A stretch of 64,000 bases of DNA from Isochrysis galbana. Lineage: Eukaryota > Haptophyta > Isochrysidales > Isochrysidaceae. Shown here in pieces: positions 9,401 through 17,584 of this stretch. The position numbers and the translations under genes are program-made. Numbering within the stretch: the first letter of the stretch is position 1; every line of letters starts with the position of its first letter. The notes under the pieces were generated by a model. It saw nothing but the letters and a program-made list of their open reading frames with translations. It was not told the DNA's origin and made no database searches. The DNA lies in the NCBI GenBank assembly GCA_018136815.1, contig CM030941.1, forward strand, positions 3,313,800 to 3,377,799, given 5' to 3'.

Positions 9401-10558
9401 GCTAGCAAGCTCGGCATCGCCGGCGTCCTTGCTCAGAAAGACGACGAAGGGAGAGAGCGCGTTGTTGCATACTACGGTCGTAGTTTGAGTCCGGCTGAGC
9501 GCCATTGGACAGTTACTGAAATCGAACTTCTAGCAGCGCTAGAATCGATCCGAAATTGGAGGCCGTATCTTTGGGGTCGCCACTTCACCCTCGTCGTAGA
9601 CCATTCAGCTTTGCGCTGGCTTCACACGATGAAAGATCAAGTCACCGGTGGTCCAGCCTCGCGCCTCATGCGATGGGTCCTGAAGCTAGCCGAATATCGA
9701 TTCGACGTCGTGCACAAACCTGGAGTCACTCACTGGGACGCCGACGGCTTATCCCGCCTAGTTGCTCTCGAGCCCGATCACGATCCTCTCAATCTCGAGG
9801 AGAGTGACGTCCATTCTTTCGATTCTTCCGAAATTCACGACATAGTTGCCGCCGCGGTTACGTCATCCACCCTCACCGCTCGCCGCCAACAAGCAAACGA
9901 TAGGCTCGCTCGTCAAGCATCGGAATCTTCGGAGTCGATTACCTCCTCGTATCTCGATGTGGGCGTGCCTCATGCCGACGAATTGCGTCAAGCGCTCTCT
10001 ACCGACGAGTTCGCTAGCTCGATCATTTCTGAACTCGAGTCGATCCTTCCGAAAGCTTCCCCTTCGATCGACTCTAGCTCGTCGTCGAAGAAAAGGTCCC
10101 GATTCCTGCTTCGCGATGGCCTACTCTACTACCGATCCTCAGAGGCGGAAGAGGCTCCTCTTCGTTTATACATTCCGGAGTCCCTTCGTGACACGTACCT
10201 CCGCGCCTACCATGACCACCTTGGTCACCCAGGTGCGACAAGGATGACTACCCTACTTCGTTCTCGAGTTTACTGGCCTGGCCTATCCGCCTCTGTATCG
10301 GAGTACGTTCGAGAGTGCCATGAATGCACTCTTGGCAAACCGTTACCGCGACCGCTCGCCCATCCATCCGGTCTTTCTATCGGATCCTATCCTTTCGACG
10401 TCGTCTATTGCGATATTCTTTCGATGGCTCCCACCCACGATTTCGTATCCGGCCGCTCCGGTTTTGATAAGCTGATTGTTTTCGTCGATTCTCTCTCTCG
10501 TTGGATTGAAGCTGAGCCTTGCAACGGTAACCCCTCGTCGTCGTATTCCATACGATGA
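3500..10558 (+). CDS. pol: Ty3/gypsy polyprotein with embedded DNA-methyltransferase-like domain; integrase truncated
   Basis: 2352 residues, in the same frame as gag. Order: Ser/Pro/Glu-rich linker with many ESESE runs (1-735); DNA-methyltransferase-like domain (about 738-938); a second acidic linker; retroviral-type aspartic protease with ADTGAG near 1276 and LLLGNDF near 1350; reverse transcriptase (about 1640-1900) with YLDD at 1800-1803; RNase H (KTDGAS and the acidic TEIELLA region, about 1955-2085); integrase zinc finger (H-H near 2237, C-C near 2272) and the first catalytic Asp in YCDIL. The frame ends soon after, without the second Asp and the Glu, exactly where LTR-like sequence begins at 10541. 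This copy therefore cannot make a full integrase. RT, RNase H and integrase order (RT-RH-IN) fixes the Ty3/gypsy class. The C-terminal fifth is repeated at 15249-16225 across an assembly gap. Confidence 0.9.
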   Translation: MLRPSTSTASNQYPKIPQVPDKPFHLHPPLSPASSPITPISPNADNSILVLDITHESSKPSQPSPPLYQLKPLNRYPTPLPKHQQSKTSRSAKIQPPQAQSNLQSLKSNFACPSHKTSPEYESESKSRSELPSSSYATARPSTSLSPVQSSPVSPVSIATTMEAQFSGSSPLSFESESKPVLSKPRSEPSESESESEFTMSPSPTTRSTAGLTELQPPTEPPTTTPSEGVFTFGPPRPESESFGISGHVQNSNHTRAPFHEPPRIESKHKLTPKPSTTATVSLSQPPFRVSPQPACHSSKLHAAEPIPSVSVPSPSPIAQDNASRARVIKPVTESEITAAPSQPVLATVPLSSSQASASSSPTVATPGGFTFGPAPSVPISKVSPVFSAQHARNDESESEYQLTSPRSLRSTTGVPTPPHQPRAMEELAQPSPSPSEVAESSEFESESTVISAVHPPASPSQVLRRMLRIAEPLRPPPTPAAAAEPPPWPQPSPQPASTTATSLLSPAPTPPTTDCNEVDAWPDSSPDVTMESDHNSLARRGTAASQTELLRPLSQPNRVSKPCPSCLSPVVSRPRRPSPQSDTPLLRVSSSIPSSEPVSTSSISESSSIRPTSPRPPVAASKHCLPLDTTATAIMRVAAINASAIQSFDSSRNNSDVGTRDDTPSPALHALASLRARASGSAVVLPRHLTEAAQELRRPRSGTLASPAAALPKHFDELCAELTKTSQQVQDGLTSGCHAPRVLVVGETSGVVSSMFLLAGADVATCDLYPSEIDYVPHFQGDALHVQNLGWDLVIAHPPCTYLSAVSSQWLSQEPGRRAALESAARVFKSMASATAPFVAVENPRMHAEARRLVGGLTPTQFVQPWEHGTGHQKATGLYLTKGLPPLQPTCVVDGRESAMANLSPSPHRGALRSRTYVGVAGAMATHWMPVLLRHLSQQGDQPSTKKLSALELLACARRSLSDRPSLSSTEATAYEPWSALHRYERGRESSEVSSDPVVSRPATPESDNHEDQKETHDNHDNDTPLYASESTLHDPFSPWTAPPPARASSPRPTTPTTLRKRRQQWQSFGVNGDQKWSNVTLETADEIRAQALAGRGADEESDLAAAVRAPIEFVEAKGIRAEELASLVRRPKTEAQARLEKDWEKMSDHPRHPTDKRGLGYTSPKLSPCTATNEDDASRPSATIAAVGLPEETTITMTTNSPEQPRCRPTPSPSDTIAHVTAHRPDSVVDTLPSAYPRHCLYVRDLVVCRSGEATGKEGVILADSALTVNSTLADTGAGPSVVTTSLLSSLPKYACVERLPQAVVTPLHGPDGLPLITRGKARIVFSVGGFLFRHTFMVIEGNPMLLLGNDFLATHAASIQLASDSADGSITLGAPSTVAPLEVNGSPSPDAPPIFRVSTSPIAVVPVSMTCAQVCPTSANPITTDFFRGPQATKNDNQLITEPLFSTADEFAAKAPASCGSEYLLYTHEPITIPAYHRATFHVRIPLALREHEDCAMLVDRLPTRETIDSSPLVILQVERSNADHTIAVTVVNTDPKPLHLPSFHPVASLQVRFKIHAGTYRRVGAVNSPDVIESLDEDQRKLLEAAKIDPEGRLSMPQREQVRRLLARRIAAFAIDPTNPNHTHVMEVELPLNPGAEAHRHAPSRVGREGEKIIEDEVCKMESAGIIRKSNSSWASRVVLVTKKDGSVRFCVDYRDVNSKLRLEDSPLPLTVEAIDRLSSGQGNLDSLFLCTLDLASGFWGIPIKESDKHITAFTTHRGKYEFNYLPFGVQSGPSYMCRLMDAVLGGLAWEICMPYLDDVGAWSTGVGDSLQAREESSFQQMLHRLDLVLERLIWAGLTCKMSKCVFFATSAEYLGHVVSREGLRMDPKKVEAVSKVDPTQINSIEAVRSFLGLCSYYRRFIRRFAIRAAPLTALTRKGCDVPVESQTEACRQAIEDLKQAICEEPVLAPPRDDRPFLVKTDGASKLGIAGVLAQKDDEGRERVVAYYGRSLSPAERHWTVTEIELLAALESIRNWRPYLWGRHFTLVVDHSALRWLHTMKDQVTGGPASRLMRWVLKLAEYRFDVVHKPGVTHWDADGLSRLVALEPDHDPLNLEESDVHSFDSSEIHDIVAAAVTSSTLTARRQQANDRLARQASESSESITSSYLDVGVPHADELRQALSTDEFASSIISELESILPKASPSIDSSSSSKKRSRFLLRDGLLYYRSSEAEEAPLRLYIPESLRDTYLRAYHDHLGHPGATRMTTLLRSRVYWPGLSASVSEYVRECHECTLGKPLPRPLAHPSGLSIGSYPFDVVYCDILSMAPTHDFVSGRSGFDKLIVFVDSLSRWIEAEPCNGNPSSSYSIR
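5711..6313 (+). other. DNA (cytosine-5) methyltransferase-like domain inside the retrotransposon polyprotein
   Basis: Residues 738-938 of the polyprotein begin with a Rossmann-like strand (RVLVVGETSGVV, then DVATCDLYPS) as in SAM-binding motif I. They continue with DLVIAHPPCTYLS at 793-805 (motif IV-like Pro-Pro-Cys), AVENPRMH near 841-848 (motif VI-like Glu-Asn) and QPWEHGTG...KATGLYL near 865-882. The same order and spacing occur in a compact family of bacterial and phage proteins annotated as cytosine-methylase-like (HPPCTYL, then VENP, then QPW, then T-x-L/Y-L, then LPPL-x-PT). Known eukaryotic retroelement methyltransferases (DIRS elements; cytosine methyltransferases in dinoflagellate and charophyte elements) show that such captures occur. 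The Cys, Glu and Asn expected for C5 catalysis are all present. Activity is inferred. Confidence 0.7.
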
Positions 10559-10692
10559 CAGACTTTTACTTCTAACCGGTGGTTTATTTTAAGCCTCAAG
10601 GTCTCGTCGGCGACATTCTACCCCTTCTCTTACTTTCTTTCGATGTCATCAAACGTTCCACGACTGTCTCCCGTCTTCTCTTCGTGCATCGG
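10541..10692 (+). repeat. Partial LTR head, tandem with the LTR that follows
   Basis: These 152 bases repeat the first part of the LTR at 10693 (period 154) and start at LTR base 3, directly after integrase coding sequence. The integrase frame reads a few codons into it and stops. Confidence 0.75.
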
Positions 10693-11360
10693 TGTCGTAT
10701 TCCATACGATGACAGACTTTTACTTCTAACCGGTGGTTTATTTTAAGCCTCAAGGTCTCGTCGGCGACATTCTACCCCTTCTCTTACTTTCTTTCGATGT
10801 CATCAAACGTTCCACGACTGTCTCCCGTCTTCTCTTCGTGCATCGGTTGTAGTCTTCCGTCTTCTCTTCGTATATCGGCGGTAGCTCCACAGCGAGGTCT
10901 GCTCTCGTTGTTCCGACTTCTCTGTTTCGCATGTCTGTGCGCCGATGAGTTGCCTTGGTGCCGACGCTTGACAGTCCGCCCTGAGTGTGGTTAGTTTTCG
11001 CCCTGTTTGGATTAGTTCGTGTGTGTCTGCGTGACGAGGGATCTTTTTGAGTCCCTGCGTTGTAGTCTCTCCTGTCTACCTTGGACCTAAGAAGCTCTCA
11101 TTCTCCTTCTCTCTCTTCCTCTAGCTCGCTAGCTAGCCTCGGCCCTACCCTCCAACGCCGCGCGTTGTGAGCCTCCGAACCTCCGTCTCTCGTCTCGTCC
11201 CTCGCACTCGATGGTAGAAGCTGTCAGACCCGACTTCTACTATGACCTCTCAGACATATTCCCGCAAGCAACCACCTACGATTCCTTCACGGCCGCGTCA
11301 GCTGCCGGCTCGATCGAACGGCCCTCTGCCCACGAGTCAGTAGTCATCGCGTGTTCGACA
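10693..11360 (+). repeat. LTR-type repeat, copy A (TGTCG...CGACA)
   Basis: Starts TGTCGTATTCC and ends GTGTTCGACA, so its ends are a perfect 5-bp inverted repeat of the TG...CA type. The same unit occurs at 25474-26173 (copy B, with target duplication) and, 5'-truncated and inverted, at 31784-32226 (copy C). Near its 3' end is a short frame starting at 11211 (VRPDFYYDLSDIFPQ) that is largely preserved in all three copies. No target duplication was recognised around copy A. A palindrome (TCGTAT-TCC-ATACGA) sits at its left end. Confidence 0.7.
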
Positions 11361-11584
11361 CTCCGAAGCCGTCTCCTCAGCCGCGCCCAGACACCTAGTG
11401 GCTAGTGGGCGCGGGCCGCGAGCTGCACTCCCACGCCCACACCCCACGCCCACGCTGGGCCTGCCCTCGACAATAATAATAATAATAAAACAACTGAGCG
11501 TTGGTACCACTACTCTCACTAGCCCGGTGCTGCGCTACTATCACGACACCCCTCAGCGTGTTTGCCCGCACGCCTTGAAGTGGT

Positions 11585-11800
11585 GGCACAGACAAATACA
11601 CATATGCACCCCTTCAAATCTCCCCCTCGCTAACACTCGGCTCCCTTTATAACTCCCACAAGTTACAATGGGGGAAAACACAGTGAGGCGGACCGACCTA
11701 CGTCGGGCGACTTACCAGGGGCAAAAACACCAGGGGGGGGGGGGGCTCTTGTCGGCGGAAGCAGAACGGCCCTTACAGCTTGCGCCGCGAGCAATCGCAG
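11585..11800 (+). repeat. Dispersed repeat R3
   Basis: About 215 bases running from the ATGCACCCCTTC region through ACAAGTTACAATGGGGGAA, GAGGCGGACCGAC and a G run to CCCTTACAGCTTGCGCCGCGAG. A diverged inverse copy lies at 41165-41395. The rest of 11361-11915 holds an (AAT)n tract near 11470 and GC-rich spacer, with no gene seen. Confidence 0.6.
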
Positions 11801-11915
11801 CAGGTAGAAGAAGCCAGTCTTGCAATAGGTGTTAGCCCAGAATCTTCCCTTTTTTTTAGTCACGCAGGGATGCATGTTGTTTTGCGGTTGCGCGTCAAGG
11901 GTCTACAACAACTAT

Positions 11916-14516
11916 TTACGTTGGGAGCGGCACGCTCGCGATGATCTCCGCGCGAAACTCAACCCGCAGCCCCATCACCTTCTTCGCGTCAGCGGCAGAC
12001 AGCTTCAGCCCACCATCCGACCACACGTCGACGAGCTCCGACTCGCGCTCAAGAGAGAGCAGCATGGCCATCTGAGTCAGCCTGGAGAGCGGCTCGCGCA
12101 CCGAACGACTGGAGAGGTCAGAGAGCCGCTGCGCGAGAGTGCGTACGTCGCGTTCGAGTAGCAGTGCACCGTACATATCAACGCGCTTTAGCAGCAAATG
12201 CGCCTCGATACGCTCGGCGATGTGCACGACGAGTAGCTCAAGGAGCGCCTGTGTGTTGGCTTCGTTGAGCGCGCCCTGGATCGTGCTCAGCACGCTGTTC
12301 AGCTCGGCCATGAGCGGTGACACAAAAGAAGCGGTTTCGGCCGTGGCGAGGGCCTCATCAGAGCCCAGCACGTAAGAGCGCTCGCGGAACGCGTCCAGCT
12401 TCGCCTTCAGACGCGGGTGGATCGTGGAGGCGAGCTGCTGGAGCCCGGCATTCAGCGAGATGGCAAGCTTACCCTCGACGTGCTTCACAGCGTCCAGCTG
12501 CGCTTCGACGGAGGCCAACGCGTCGGGCGGTAGCTCGCGCGCTGCATCTTCGGCTGCACCACGGAAGAGCCGCGGCGCGCACGACATGCAGAGCTGGAGG
12601 GCGTTGAGCGCGCGCAGAGTACTGGGGAGCCGCGAGGCGCCAGCGGCCGTCACAGCGGAACCCATCGCGCCTGACACGCAGGCGGAGGCGGCGGTGCCTT
12701 GCGTGGCTTCCGCCATCATTGCCTGGGCCGAGGCGAGCGCTGCGCCCGCCAGCTTGGACGAGACGGTCTGCTTCAGTGGCGTCGAGAGCGAGTCGAGCAG
12801 TATACCGCCAATCAGCTCAGACGCGTGCTGCACCGCAGAGGCTGCGACATCACCGTCGCAGGTGTGAAGTGCACGGCGGAGGCAGCGTTGCAACACGTAA
12901 AAGACGGAGTCGATGAGCTCGGTCTTCGAAGTGTCGGCGCGCCGGGCAGTGTCGCCATCTTCGGCGCCACCGGCTCGTCCACCGGCAGCCGCTTCATCTT
13001 CCATCGAGGAATCCATGCGCATCGCCTTCACTGTGGCGGCCCATGCCTGCTGGGCGGAAAGCGCTTGCAGACCTGCGCGCAAGTCACAGAAGCCGGTCGA
13101 GCGGCTCAGGGTGGACGACGGAGCCGCGGCGGGAGCGTCGGCGGCACCGCTCGAAGCTCTCGTTTCGGCGGCCCCGTCGTCACCAGCCGCAACGGGCGGT
13201 GGAAGCCGCGCGTACACGAAGGCGTCATACTGCACTGCTCCACGAAGCAGCCCGGCGAGCTCATCGAGCAAGCCTTCACATCCGAGTGCCTCGGCTTCAG
13301 CGTCGGGACCAATCTCGGGAAGCTGGCCGACGGGCACTGCCGCACCCATGCGCCGCTGCGCCGAGGCCGTGCGCGAGCGCAGGGCTGCCGCCGCTGCGTA
13401 CTGCGCCGCAAGCACCGTGCCAGCCTCGACTGACCTGTCGTACAGAAGCGCGCACAGCTCGCGCGCGGCCTGAGCTGCGGCGACGTCCTCGGCCACGGCG
13501 GCGTTGTCACCGGGCGCGGTTAAGACCGAAGCAAGGGACTCGCCAGTGTCGGCATCGGATTGCGCCCTCGGCAACGGCAGCAGCGCTGCGCTGACGCCTG
13601 TGACTGCCTCGGCGGTGCAACGTAGGAGACGGGCGAGCCTCAAGGGCAGCGCCACGAGCACAGGCTGCGTGCCCTCGACGGCCGTCGGCTCGGCCGCTGC
13701 GTCGATGCACTTGGTGCAGAAGGCAGCGAGTGTTGTGTGCGCCTCGACCATTTCGCCGAGCTGTGTAAGCAGCCGGCAGAAGCGGCAGACAGGGCCGAGG
13801 ACGCTGGCGGCAAGCGCATCCGCAAGGCGCGAGCGCACCTCTGAAAGCACGCGTGTGTGTGCCGACTCGATTCGTTTGCGCGTTGGCGCGTCAATAGCGT
13901 CGCCGGCCGCACGCACCGAGGCGAGCGCGCTTTGCACGTGCAGCGTGGCCGTCTCAAAGTCGGCCCCTGCGAGCGCCACCGCCGCACTTGCCTCAGCCTC
14001 GTCGAGCGCGAGCAGCCGGTCGACAAGCGTGAGAGTGCCACTCAGCTCGGCCCGTCGGGCGTGAAGCGAGCAAATGGCCGCAGCCGAAGGCGCAGAAAAC
14101 GCTGAGGTGGTCCGCGTGCCCTCAACGAGCGCATCAAGCTCCGCGCCGATCCGCACTGCCTGCGCTGAAGCAGCAGCCGCCTCAGGCGCGAGCGCACGCA
14201 CCCCCTCGTAGGCCTCCAAGCGAATCTTGGCGAGCTGAGCGTCGAGCTGTGCCTCGCGCGCGTCAAGCGCGGCAAGCGAGGCCTGGAGCGCAGCCAGATC
14301 AAGCGTATCCGGCTCGGGCGCACCCACCTCGGCCACGGAAGCCGCCGGCAACTCTTCCTCAGCAGCCGCAGCGGCCGCGAGCGAAGAGAGAGGGGAAGAG
14401 AGAGGAGGAGAGAAAGAGCAGCCAACGGCCGCCAGCCGCGCCGCAGCACTCGCGCAGGCGGAGCGCGGCGCTCCCGCGCGAGAGACAACGCAGCTCAGTG
14501 TCGATGAGCGCGCCAT
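11916..14516 (-). CDS. COG4: Conserved oligomeric Golgi complex subunit 4 (first assembled copy)
   Basis: An uninterrupted 866-residue frame; human COG4 is a little shorter, about 785. COG4 is part of lobe A of the eight-subunit COG tether that docks retrograde vesicles at the Golgi. Signs of the family: N-terminal coiled coil (LDAREAQLDAQLAKIR), the mid-protein block IDSVFYVLQRCLRRAL, and the C-terminal block DVRTLAQRLSDLS then EPLSRLTQMAMLLSLE, VDVWSDG and VMGLRVEFRAEI, all matching the conserved C-terminal COG4 domain. I chose the ATG at 14516 because the frame upstream is only translated CT microsatellite. This copy is almost certainly the same gene as 17585-20185, duplicated by the assembly. 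Confidence 0.88.
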   Translation of the reverse strand: MARSSTLSCVVSRAGAPRSACASAAARLAAVGCSFSPPLSSPLSSLAAAAAAEEELPAASVAEVGAPEPDTLDLAALQASLAALDAREAQLDAQLAKIRLEAYEGVRALAPEAAAASAQAVRIGAELDALVEGTRTTSAFSAPSAAAICSLHARRAELSGTLTLVDRLLALDEAEASAAVALAGADFETATLHVQSALASVRAAGDAIDAPTRKRIESAHTRVLSEVRSRLADALAASVLGPVCRFCRLLTQLGEMVEAHTTLAAFCTKCIDAAAEPTAVEGTQPVLVALPLRLARLLRCTAEAVTGVSAALLPLPRAQSDADTGESLASVLTAPGDNAAVAEDVAAAQAARELCALLYDRSVEAGTVLAAQYAAAAALRSRTASAQRRMGAAVPVGQLPEIGPDAEAEALGCEGLLDELAGLLRGAVQYDAFVYARLPPPVAAGDDGAAETRASSGAADAPAAAPSSTLSRSTGFCDLRAGLQALSAQQAWAATVKAMRMDSSMEDEAAAGGRAGGAEDGDTARRADTSKTELIDSVFYVLQRCLRRALHTCDGDVAASAVQHASELIGGILLDSLSTPLKQTVSSKLAGAALASAQAMMAEATQGTAASACVSGAMGSAVTAAGASRLPSTLRALNALQLCMSCAPRLFRGAAEDAARELPPDALASVEAQLDAVKHVEGKLAISLNAGLQQLASTIHPRLKAKLDAFRERSYVLGSDEALATAETASFVSPLMAELNSVLSTIQGALNEANTQALLELLVVHIAERIEAHLLLKRVDMYGALLLERDVRTLAQRLSDLSSRSVREPLSRLTQMAMLLSLERESELVDVWSDGGLKLSAADAKKVMGLRVEFRAEIIASVPLPT

Positions 14517-14662
14517 AGAGAGGGAGGGAGAGAGAGGGAGGGAGGAAGAGGGGTGAGGGAGGGAGGAAGGGAGGGAAGGAGGGAAGGAGGGAAGGAGAGA
14601 GAGAGGGAGGGAGGGAGGGGGGGGGGGGGGGAGAGAGAGAGAGAGAGAGGGAGAGAGGGAGA

Positions 14663-14729
<67 letters not shown>

Positions 14730-14753
14730 AGGGAGGGAGGGAGAGAGAGAAGA
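14517..14753. repeat. GA microsatellite upstream of COG4
   Basis: (GA)n with GGGA variants and a G run directly before the COG4 start codon, ending where the Harbinger-like element begins. It is 4 bp shorter than the second assembled copy. Confidence 0.9.
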
Positions 14754-14922
14754 GGGATTTTGAAGGTGCCAACAGGGTCTCAACGGGGGGGGGCTCAACA
14801 GGATTTTCTTCTCCGTTGAGTGACTGTTGAGTCCCTTTCACAAAAGGCCGAGTTCGCTCGCGGGGGGGCGAAAGTACCCAACACGCGGTGTGCTCTAGGC
14901 GGCCCGGCAGAGCGCGGCGGCC

Positions 14923-15148
14923 ATGCCCACCAGGCCATACACCGCCCGGGAGTTGCGCAGGTCGAAGCTGGCGATGTTGCTGGCGATGGACGAGGCAGAC
15001 GAGCGGGCGCGGAAGAGGGCGCGATTGGGCCTGAGTCCGCCAGGGGATGACTTTTGGGAAGTCCTGCTGCTGGCTGTCGCGGCTGAGCCGCTGATGCGGA
15101 CCACGCGCTCGCGCATTGGCCCAGAGCGCATGTCCATCGCGCGTTTGG
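14923..15148 (+). CDS. Harbinger-like transposase N-terminus, cut by the assembly gap
   Basis: Identical in sequence to the start of the transposase gene at 20596. It stops at the N run because the contig ends here. Not a separate gene. Confidence 0.8.
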
Positions 15149-15248
15149 NNNNNNNNNNNNNNNNNNNNNNNNNNNNNNNNNNNNNNNNNNNNNNNNNNNN
15201 NNNNNNNNNNNNNNNNNNNNNNNNNNNNNNNNNNNNNNNNNNNNNNNN
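15149..15248. other. Assembly gap, exactly 100 N
   Basis: A run of 100 N, the conventional placeholder for a gap of unknown size. The left flank ends in sequence equal to 20811-20821 and the right flank starts in sequence equal to 9582 onward. Confidence 0.99.
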
Positions 15249-16225
15249 ACTTCACCCTCGTCGTAGACCATTCAGCTTTGCGCTGGCTTCACACGATGAA
15301 AGATCAAGTCACCGGTGGTCCAGCCTCGCGCCTCATGCGATGGGTCCTGAAGCTAGCCGAATATCGATTCGACGTCGTGCACAAACCTGGAGTCACTCAC
15401 TGGGACGCCGACGGCTTATCCCGCCTAGTTGCTCTCGAGCCCGATCACGATCCTCTCAATCTCGAGGAGAGTGACGTCCATTCTTTCGATTCTTCCGAAA
15501 TTCACGACATAGTTGCCGCCGCGGTTACGTCATCCACCCTCACCGCTCGCCGCCAACAAGCAAACGATAGGCTCGCTCGTCAAGCATCGGAATCTTCGGA
15601 GTCGATTACCTCCTCGTATCTCGATGTGGGCGTGCCTCATGCCGACGAATTGCGTCAAGCGCTCTCTACCGACGAGTTCGCTAGCTCGATCATTTCTGAA
15701 CTCGAGTCGATCCTTCCGAAAGCTTCCCCTTCGATCGACTCTAGCTCGTCGTCGAAGAAAAGGTCCCGATTCCTGCTTCGCGATGGCCTACTCTACTACC
15801 GATCCTCAGAGGCGGAAGAGGCTCCTCTTCGTTTATACATTCCGGAGTCCCTTCGTGACACGTACCTCCGCGCCTACCATGACCACCTTGGTCACCCAGG
15901 TGCGACAAGGATGACTACCCTACTTCGTTCTCGAGTTTACTGGCCTGGCCTATCCGCCTCTGTATCGGAGTACGTTCGAGAGTGCCATGAATGCACTCTT
16001 GGCAAACCGTTACCGCGACCGCTCGCCCATCCATCCGGTCTTTCTATCGGATCCTATCCTTTCGACGTCGTCTATTGCGATATTCTTTCGATGGCTCCCA
16101 CCCACGATTTCGTATCCGGCCGCTCCGGTTTTGATAAGCTGATTGTTTTCGTCGATTCTCTCTCTCGTTGGATTGAAGCTGAGCCTTGCAACGGTAACCC
16201 CTCGTCGTCGTATTCCATACGATGA
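15249..16225 (+). pseudogene. pol: Ty3/gypsy pol 3' fragment (assembly duplicate)
   Basis: Begins in RNase H (FTLVVDHSALRW) directly at the gap and ends at the same truncated integrase as 9582-10558. There is no independent evidence that this is a second element. Confidence 0.85.
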
Positions 16226-17027
16226 CAGACTTTTACTTCTAACCGGTGGTTTATTTTAAGCCTCAAGGTCTCGTCGGCGACATTCTACCCCTTCTCTTAC
16301 TTTCTTTCGATGTCATCAAACGTTCCACGACTGTCTCCCGTCTTCTCTTCGTGCATCGGTGTCGTATTCCATACGATGACAGACTTTTACTTCTAACCGG
16401 TGGTTTATTTTAAGCCTCAAGGTCTCGTCGGCGACATTCTACCCCTTCTCTTACTTTCTTTCGATGTCATCAAACGTTCCACGACTGTCTCCCGTCTTCT
16501 CTTCGTGCATCGGTTGTAGTCTTCCGTCTTCTCTTCGTATATCGGCGGTAGCTCCACAGCGAGGTCTGCTCTCGTTGTTCCGACTTCTCTGTTTCGCATG
16601 TCTGTGCGCCGATGAGTTGCCTTGGTGCCGACGCTTGACAGTCCGCCCTGAGTGTGGTTAGTTTTCGCCCTGTTTGGATTAGTTCGTGTGTGTCTGCGTG
16701 ACGAGGGATCTTTTTGAGTCCCTGCGTTGTAGTCTCTCCTGTCTACCTTGGACCTAAGAAGCTCTCATTCTCCTTCTCTCTCTTCCTCTAGCTCGCTAGC
16801 TAGCCTCGGCCCTACCCTCCAACGCCGCGCGTTGTGAGCCTCCGAACCTCCGTCTCTCGTCTCGTCCCTCGCACTCGATGGTAGAAGCTGTCAGACCCGA
16901 CTTCTACTATGACCTCTCAGACATATTCCCGCAAGCAACCACCTACGATTCCTTCACGGCCGCGTCAGCTGCCGGCTCGATCGAACGGCCCTCTGCCCAC
17001 GAGTCAGTAGTCATCGCGTGTTCGACA
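16208..17027 (+). repeat. Partial LTR head plus LTR copy A (assembly duplicate)
   Basis: Repeat of 10541-11360 at an offset of 5667, including the 154-bp tandem head and the CGACA end. Confidence 0.8.
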
Positions 17028-17253
17028 CTCCGAAGCCGTCTCCTCAGCCGCGCCCAGACACCTAGTGGCTAGTGGGCGCGGGCCGCGAGCTGCACTCCCA
17101 CGCCCACACCCCACGCCCACGCTGGGCCTGCCCTCGACAATAATAATAATAATAAAACAACTGAGCGTTGGTACCACTACTCTCACTAGCCCGGTGCTGC
17201 GCTACTATCACGACACCCCTCAGCGTGTTTGCCCGCACGCCTTGAAGTGGTGG

Positions 17254-17469
17254 CACAGACAAATACACATATGCACCCCTTCAAATCTCCCCCCTCGCTA
17301 ACACTCGGCTCCCTTTATAACTCCCCACAAGTTACAATGGGGGAAAACACAGTGAGGCGGACCGACCTACGTCGGGCGACTTACCAGGGGCAAAAACACC
17401 AGGGGGGGGGGGGGCTCTTGTCGGCGGAAGCAGAACGGCCCTTACAGCTTGCGCCGCGAGCAATCGCAG
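17254..17469 (+). repeat. Dispersed repeat R3 (assembly duplicate)
   Basis: Same as 11585-11800 apart from one extra C in each of two short C runs. Confidence 0.6.
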
Positions 17470-17584
17470 CAGGTAGAAGAAGCCAGTCTTGCAATAGGTG
17501 TTAGCCCAGAATCTTCCCTTTTTTTTAGTCACGCAGGGATGCATGTTGTTTTGCGGTTGCGCGTCAAGGGTCTACAACAACTAT

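Noticed and set aside
12424-14105. Several 130-240-residue frames opposite COG4
   Set aside because: They are antisense shadows of a GC-rich gene and show no domain or start context.
11916-14798. A 960-residue COG4 start at 14798
   Set aside because: The extra 94 residues are microsatellite translation; the ATG at 14516 gives the family-like protein.
14359-14819. Long Ser/Leu or Arg/Glu frames through the GA tracts (also at 22120-22602, 37313-37907, 46115-47015, 53367-53930)
   Set aside because: They translate (GA)n or (CT)n; any frame of such a repeat is open and none carries a domain.
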